From DATMXS01 sp050260275 (GTDB lineage: Bacteria > Acidobacteriota > Terriglobia > Bryobacterales > Bryobacteraceae): a stretch of DNA of 14,945 nucleotides. The number at the start of each line of letters is the position of its first letter. Position 1 is the stretch's first letter. The notes under the pieces are model-generated. The model searched no databases and was not told the origin of the DNA. It saw nothing but the letters and a program-made list of their open reading frames with translations. The stretch lies in assembly GCA_050260275.1 (NCBI GenBank), contig JBLNBX010000037.1:1-14945 (forward strand), given 5' to 3'. Positions 10,774 to 14,945 of the stretch are shown one piece after another. The position numbers and the translations under genes are program-made.

Positions 10774-12141
10774 TTAAACGGCGTTCGGTTCCTGCATACG
10801 AGCGCGCCGCTTGTGTTCGCGGTAGATCAGGGAGACGATCACCAGCCAGACGATCGTGAAAGCCACGTTCGCCGATGCGAACTGCGCGACGGAAAACCCT
10901 ATCTGGCTCGCCGCGAACACCACGCCCGCCGCCAGAACGTCGCCGCTGCGCATGAAGAAGCTGTCGATGGCCGCTTTGGCCTTGTACTTGGCCTCTCGCG
11001 TGGTCACCAGGAACAGCGCCTGGCCCGCGGTGTTCTGGAGGGTATAGTCTGTGCCGTTCTCGACTATCTTCACCGCCCGCACCAGAACGAGCGCAGGGGC
11101 GAGCGCCGCAGCCGAGTATCCCGTCAAGGCGATCAGGGGCAAAACGAATAGCGCTCCGCCGACCCCGATGTAGTGGAAGATCCTCGATACCAGGAAGAAC
11201 TGCACAAACACGCCAAACAGGTTCATCCAGATCTGGAACTGGCCGTAAAACTCGCCTATGTACACGTGCATCGCATCCGCGCTCGCGATGCCCTCCCGCT
11301 CGGCGTGCAAGACGACCAGCTTTCGCAGCAGCGTCTCGCCGTTCGTGTTCACCACGTTCAGCACGACAACAAGCAGCGCGATCAGCAGCAGATAGCGTTC
11401 GCGGAAAATCAGGCGGAAAGCGCTAGCGCCGGCGCCGTCAATCGGGCCTTGCTGCTCCTCCCGCCCGTGCACGATCGCCCTGCCGCCCACGCGCCGGTTC
11501 ACCAGCCTTATCAGAACGATCGTGGACGACACTACGCCCGCCGTTACGAGCATCAGTTCATATATGCCTATCGGCGCTATCAGGATTGCCACGGAAGCGG
11601 CGCCCGAAAGCGCTCCCAGCATCGCGCCCGCGCCCACTATGGGAAAGAGCCGCCGCCCCTGGCTCTCGCTGTAAATATCGTTCGCGAAGGCCCAGAACTG
11701 CGCGGGGATTATCGTATTGAAAATACCCAGCCAGATGAAGAACGGGACGGCTTCCCGCGCGCCGGCCTTCCCGAACAGGTAGAAGAGCATGAGGTGCGAG
11801 GCGAAGAACAGGGTCACCCAAGTGATCAGGGACTGTCTGTTCACCACCGAAGCCAGCTTCGCGAACGCCGGAATGACGGCGAGCAACAGCAGCGCCTGCG
11901 CTCCGGCGGCATACGCGGCTACATTCGCGCTCTGTTCCGTGAGCACCAGCGCTTCTCGGACGGGCTTGATCAGGTAATACGAGAAGAAAATCAGAAAGGC
12001 CGTGAACGCCAGCAGCAGCGCCGTGCCGCCCTCTCCGGCGCGGACGTCCGCGAAGATGGACAGCGCGCGGTCGAGGCGGCCCCGAGGCGTCCCTCCGACT
12101 GTCCGGAAGACCGGAAATGACGAAGTGCTCCTCGCATCCAT
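10774..12141 (-). CDS. NTP/NDP exchange transporter family (Npt/NTT, ADP/ATP translocase-like) membrane carrier
   Basis: 455 residues with about twelve hydrophobic segments and a charged middle loop (residues ~212-249) between the two halves, the layout of the ATP:ADP antiporter (AAA/NTT) family within the MFS-like fold. The first segment ends in YYLIKPVREALVL (Lys59, Arg62, Glu63), which lines up with the ILRDTKD-type motif of known nucleotide translocases, with Arg in place of the substrate-related Lys. TM7 ends in NTNGETLLRKLVV (Glu269). The two best-known branches of the family exchange host ATP for ADP in obligate intracellular bacteria and plastids; homologues in free-living bacteria are mostly untested, so the substrate is unproven. 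ATG 12141 lies 4 bp after the stop of the upstream exported kinase-like gene, so the two are almost certainly co-transcribed. A weak GGTAAG precedes it. A general MFS carrier of another solute is the main alternative. Confidence 0.8.
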   Translation of the reverse strand: MDARSTSSFPVFRTVGGTPRGRLDRALSIFADVRAGEGGTALLLAFTAFLIFFSYYLIKPVREALVLTEQSANVAAYAAGAQALLLLAVIPAFAKLASVVNRQSLITWVTLFFASHLMLFYLFGKAGAREAVPFFIWLGIFNTIIPAQFWAFANDIYSESQGRRLFPIVGAGAMLGALSGAASVAILIAPIGIYELMLVTAGVVSSTIVLIRLVNRRVGGRAIVHGREEQQGPIDGAGASAFRLIFRERYLLLIALLVVVLNVVNTNGETLLRKLVVLHAEREGIASADAMHVYIGEFYGQFQIWMNLFGVFVQFFLVSRIFHYIGVGGALFVLPLIALTGYSAAALAPALVLVRAVKIVENGTDYTLQNTAGQALFLVTTREAKYKAKAAIDSFFMRSGDVLAAGVVFAASQIGFSVAQFASANVAFTIVWLVIVSLIYREHKRRARMQEPNAV

Positions 12142-12145
12142 GCAC

Positions 12146-13723
12146 TTACCAGCGCCGGTCGATTCCCACCACCTCGGCCTCGTTGCCGCGTTTTCTGACG
12201 TAAACGCTCACGGTCCGCCGGGCGTCGCCTTCCTGCGCGATCTCGGCTACCCAGTACTCGCCCTCTCCCGGCGGAAGCGTAAAGCCAGCGGCCTGAACCG
12301 GCGTTCTGGCTCCCGTCGCATTGTCGAACCGCGACCACGAAGCGCTCAGAGTGCGGGAGGGCGTCAATCCGTACTTCACTCCCAGATCGTCGAAAACCAG
12401 CCGGTTCTCGCGGACGGCGAAGTTGTCCAGCGGAAGAACCTTCTCTATGAACGTCCGGCCGATCATGTCGCGGCGCTCGGCGAGCGTGCGCGCGATGTAT
12501 GCCTCAGCCGCCGGATTGCTGTAGTCGCCTGCGTGGACGATGGCGCGAATATCCTCATCGGTGAACGCCATCACCTGCTTGGCGGCCCAGAATTCGTCGT
12601 CCGGCAACCGGTTGCGGAACGCCGCGTTCGGGTACTCCGGTTTCCAGTCGCCGGGATTGAACGTGGCGGACGTGAAACGCCCAACTGCGGGATCGTCCGG
12701 ATAGTCGTACCTCATCCACCCGGGCACGTACAGCCCCGCGGTGAAGATGTTCCGCAGGGTGGGCGTCCAGGCGAAGAGAGGCTCGTTGCCCGTTCGCGGC
12801 GATTTCGGCCCGATGGACGCGCTTCCGAGCGTCGAGCCGAAATCGATTAGGTAGTGGCGCAGGTACCGGACGCCGTTCTCTTCGATGAGCGTGTCGTACG
12901 TGTTATTCGCCTTGGAATCGTTGTGCTCCAGCCAGGCGCAGAACACGTACAGCCCGCGCAGGTCGCGTCGGTTCTCGTGCAGGACAATGTCGTTCGGATC
13001 GTCGGTTCGAGTGCCGAAGAATCGAAACGGCCCCACTCCCTCGCCGGGGATGGCCCGGCTGGCAAGGGCGCGGTACTGGCCATCGGCGTAGATGTGAGTC
13101 CTGCTGAGAATGTCGTCGAGATCGCGCGCTGTCATCTTGCGCGTGGTGTTCAGGTATCGGTCAACGATGTTGACGTCCTTGCCGATGACGAGCCGTTCGC
13201 GCGTGAAGTAGACGATGTACTGGTCGGGCACCCAGTAGCCGAGAGCATGGAGAAACCGGCCTGTGACGGCGTCGGCCGCTGTGGCAAGCTCCGGGTTCTC
13301 CTCGGGGTCCAGCTTTATGAAGTAAGTCCGCCCGGCGCTGTCAAGGATGGTGAAGCCGGGCATTATGCCTTCGGTCTTGGCTCTGACCACGGTCCACGGG
13401 CCTTCCGCGGGCGGCGTGCGGCCGTCAGGCCCGAGCGCGAGTTGCTCCGGCGTCATGCGGTTGAAGTAGTGCCGGTGGGTGTACCATGACCCATCCATGG
13501 GCTCTCCGAGCGTGTTCACCGAGCCGGCCGGCGAGCGGCTGCGCTCGCCCGGCCCCCAGAAAGTGTTCTCGGCGAAAGCGTATATCTCGCTGAGCTTTCG
13601 CCTGAGCACGCCGCTGGCGTCGAGCGGCGGCGGTTCGTGGGCGAGAGGATCGTCGGGGTAGAACGTCTGCGCGCCAGCCGCGCCGGAAGCGGCCAGTACG
13701 AGCAGCGCCGTCCAGGCGCGCAT
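12146..13723 (-). CDS. Exported protein with protein-kinase-like motifs, function unknown
   Basis: 525 residues, start at ATG 13723, where a signal peptide begins (MRAWTALLVLAASGAAGA, probable cleavage before Gln19). The frame continues 84 codons upstream, but those residues are Arg-rich shadow of the preceding gene. After cleavage the protein should be periplasmic or surface-exposed. Residues ~110-300 carry, in kinase order, a beta-hairpin (GFTILDSAGRTYFIK, Lys137), a helix with an acidic residue (Glu145 or Asp151) leading into LHALGYWVPD, reminiscent of HipA-type kinases, a catalytic-loop-like EHNDSKANN (His267, Asp269, Lys271, Asn274: the HxDxKxxN pattern) and LIDFG (Asp294-Phe-Gly). Residues ~400-525 seem to be a separate beta-rich tail. 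I know no named family for it; a pseudokinase or chance resemblance is possible. Its ATG overlaps the stop of the barrel gene by one base, and the nucleotide-carrier gene follows after 4 bp, so all three look like one operon. Confidence 0.75.
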   Translation of the reverse strand: MRAWTALLVLAASGAAGAQTFYPDDPLAHEPPPLDASGVLRRKLSEIYAFAENTFWGPGERSRSPAGSVNTLGEPMDGSWYTHRHYFNRMTPEQLALGPDGRTPPAEGPWTVVRAKTEGIMPGFTILDSAGRTYFIKLDPEENPELATAADAVTGRFLHALGYWVPDQYIVYFTRERLVIGKDVNIVDRYLNTTRKMTARDLDDILSRTHIYADGQYRALASRAIPGEGVGPFRFFGTRTDDPNDIVLHENRRDLRGLYVFCAWLEHNDSKANNTYDTLIEENGVRYLRHYLIDFGSTLGSASIGPKSPRTGNEPLFAWTPTLRNIFTAGLYVPGWMRYDYPDDPAVGRFTSATFNPGDWKPEYPNAAFRNRLPDDEFWAAKQVMAFTDEDIRAIVHAGDYSNPAAEAYIARTLAERRDMIGRTFIEKVLPLDNFAVRENRLVFDDLGVKYGLTPSRTLSASWSRFDNATGARTPVQAAGFTLPPGEGEYWVAEIAQEGDARRTVSVYVRKRGNEAEVVGIDRRW

Positions 13724-13725
13724 CA
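13721..13725 (-). other. TGATG stop-start overlap (translational coupling)
   Basis: On the minus strand TGA (13725-13723) ends the barrel gene and ATG (13723-13721) starts the exported kinase-like gene, sharing the A. No strong ribosome-binding site precedes the ATG, so reinitiation by ribosomes finishing the upstream gene is the likely way it is translated. Confidence 0.7.
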
Positions 13726-14945
13726 GAAGATTGGCTGCGTTCCGCCCACGCCTAGCCGGCGCGCTGCGAAAACGTCCCCTAACCTGAACCATATCTGAAA
13801 TCCCTCGCGGCTGAACGCGGTGTCGATCCTCAAGAAGATCTTGTTGCGTGCGTTGAACCTGAACCCGAATCCGCCGTCGTACTCGAGGTCGTGCAGGTTC
13901 AACTGGCTGGCTTTCGGAAACACCTTGCCGGCGTCCACGAATAACGCCATGTCCAGTCCTGAATACGCCTCCCATCGGTACTCGCCCGTCAGCGCCAGGG
14001 CGTTGTTATCCGTGAACCGGAACGACCGGAATCCGCGCATCGTGTATGGGCCGCCTATGGTCGGCTGAAGATAGAACGGGACGAGGTTCCCCGAATCCGG
14101 ATCCGCCAGCGTGGCATTGCCACGGATAACGAAGACCCTGCGCTGGTTGAAGATGCTGAAGTACTGCTCGATGTCCGCTTCGTAGCGCCTGAAATCGTAG
14201 GGCCGGTCTGAATCGTTGTTGTACCGCGTGTACCGGAAGAGGTATCGCCCTCCGGACGAGGGGCTGAACGGCCTGTCGCGCCAGTCGTAGTCCGCGAATG
14301 CGCCGTAGCGGATGAACTTGTTCACCTCGCTGAGGCCGGGCAGCTCGGCAGGCGTGAACACGTCGGTGGTGCTCGCGAACCGGTCATCCGTGCCGGGTGC
14401 GGTGGAGAACCGCGCATAGCCACCCGAGAGGCCGACCAGGAGCCCCTTTACGGGGCGCACGCCCAGAATCCCGTCCCCTGAGACGTCCCGGAGGTGGTAG
14501 TCGGTCCGGCTGCCTTTCTCCGTATCGGGCCCGAGGCCATAGAAGTTCACGCTGGGATAGCTCAGCCACACGCCGCGGGCTCCCAGCAGAAGCCGGTCGT
14601 TCGCGGCCAGCGGCGTGCTTACCTCTGCCTCGTAACGCTGATAGAGCTTTGTCGAGATCACTGCCGAGAGGCCCAGGTTCAGGCTGTTCCTCCTGAGATC
14701 CCGGCGGAAGTAGCCTGCGCCGAACGCGAGGCCGCTCCCGGTGATCATGTGCCCGAACTGCGCGCGAAAACCCTGATAGCCGATTGTGAACTTCTCGAAC
14801 ACCCGGTTGTCACGCTCCCAAACCAGAAAGCGATCCATAGGCGGCGGGGTATCGGGATAGAGGTTCTGCGAGCGGGACAGCCGTTCCTGCTGGATGGCTT
14901 CGGCACGCGTGGACGTCCTGTTCTCCGGTGGAGCCTGCGGTGTTT
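13723..14945 (-). CDS. Omp85-superfamily outer-membrane beta-barrel (surface antigen D15), 5' end outside window
   Basis: The frame is open from the right edge to the TGA at 13723-13725, about 406 residues. ATG 14838 is an internal Met: the 35 codons before it have no stop or usual start codon and read as a Pro/Gln-rich linker. The visible protein is a run of alternating amphipathic strands typical of a barrel in the outer membrane. The Omp85 signature loop is present as GGPYTMRGFRSFRF (the (V/I)RG(F/Y) element in MRGF form), followed by a strand ALFVDAGKVF. The last strand ends in ARRLGVGGTQPIF with a terminal Phe, as expected for recognition by the BAM machinery. No POTRA domain precedes the first strand in the visible part. 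It may be a POTRA-less barrel or one with its POTRA repeats beyond the edge. It is the first visible gene of the minus-strand trio with the exported kinase-like protein and the nucleotide-carrier homologue. Confidence 0.88.
   Translation of the reverse strand, partial: TPQAPPENRTSTRAEAIQQERLSRSQNLYPDTPPPMDRFLVWERDNRVFEKFTIGYQGFRAQFGHMITGSGLAFGAGYFRRDLRRNSLNLGLSAVISTKLYQRYEAEVSTPLAANDRLLLGARGVWLSYPSVNFYGLGPDTEKGSRTDYHLRDVSGDGILGVRPVKGLLVGLSGGYARFSTAPGTDDRFASTTDVFTPAELPGLSEVNKFIRYGAFADYDWRDRPFSPSSGGRYLFRYTRYNNDSDRPYDFRRYEADIEQYFSIFNQRRVFVIRGNATLADPDSGNLVPFYLQPTIGGPYTMRGFRSFRFTDNNALALTGEYRWEAYSGLDMALFVDAGKVFPKASQLNLHDLEYDGGFGFRFNARNKIFLRIDTAFSREGFQIWFRLGDVFAARRLGVGGTQPIF

Noticed and set aside
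11173..12120. A 315-codon plus-strand frame opposite the carrier gene
   Set aside because: The composition (Arg, Gln, His, Glu) is that of a shadow frame. The opposite strand encodes a coherent twelve-segment membrane protein.
12854..13489. A 211-codon plus-strand frame opposite the exported kinase-like gene
   Set aside because: There is no signal, domain or ribosome-binding site; it is a mirror of the coding frame on the minus strand.
13724..13975. An 84-codon N-terminal extension of the exported kinase-like protein
   Set aside because: It would overlap the barrel gene by about 250 bp, is Arg-rich, and would hide a good signal peptide that starts at ATG 13723.
14838..14838. ATG 14838 as the start of the barrel gene
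   Set aside because: The open frame continues to the window edge and the Met follows a Pro-rich linker without a ribosome-binding site, so it is probably internal.

Overview
The window is GC-rich and densely coding. It holds eight protein genes, two of them cut by the window edges, and no RNA gene, insertion sequence, CRISPR array or origin that I could find. The mix suggests a free-living, diderm, polysaccharide-degrading soil bacterium. It includes a CE15 glucuronoyl esterase, a fused trehalose synthase-maltokinase, a giant multi-module glycosyltransferase, an Npt/NTT-like carrier and an Omp85-type barrel. My best guess is Acidobacteriota of the Bryobacter/Solibacter kind. That is an inference from gene content and style, not a demonstrated assignment.

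Layout. Bases 1-338 (+): the end of an unrecognised helical protein. Bases 373-1629 (+): a secreted CE15 glucuronoyl esterase. Bases 1745-5083 (+): a trehalose synthase fused to a maltokinase, which would supply maltose-1-phosphate to the GlgE route of alpha-glucan synthesis. After a 38-bp convergent junction the rest of the window is on the minus strand. Reading in the direction of transcription (right to left): an Omp85-like outer-membrane barrel whose 5' end is outside the window (13723-14945); an exported protein with protein-kinase-like motifs (12146-13723); an ATP/ADP-translocase-family membrane carrier (10774-12141); then, after a 203-bp gap, a glycine-zipper lipoprotein (9734-10570); and a ~1500-residue glycosyltransferase with four glycosyltransferase-like modules and a coiled coil (5122-9624).

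The most interesting part is the tightly packed minus-strand trio barrel - exported kinase-like protein - nucleotide-carrier homologue. The first two genes share one base (TGATG) and the second and third are 4 bp apart. A kinase-fold protein outside the cytoplasm would have no ATP, and a nucleotide exchanger next to it could supply it. This is a hypothesis built on motifs and gene order; nothing in the window proves it.

Intergenic regions are short. The largest (10571-10773, 203 bp) contains a perfect 7-bp AT-rich inverted repeat upstream of the lipoprotein gene. Two genes (373 and 10570) lack a Shine-Dalgarno sequence but have a -10-like hexamer 6-7 nt before the start codon, which would fit leaderless transcripts. 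The giant glycosyltransferase has the opposite arrangement, a perfect AAAGGAGG just before an internal TTG.
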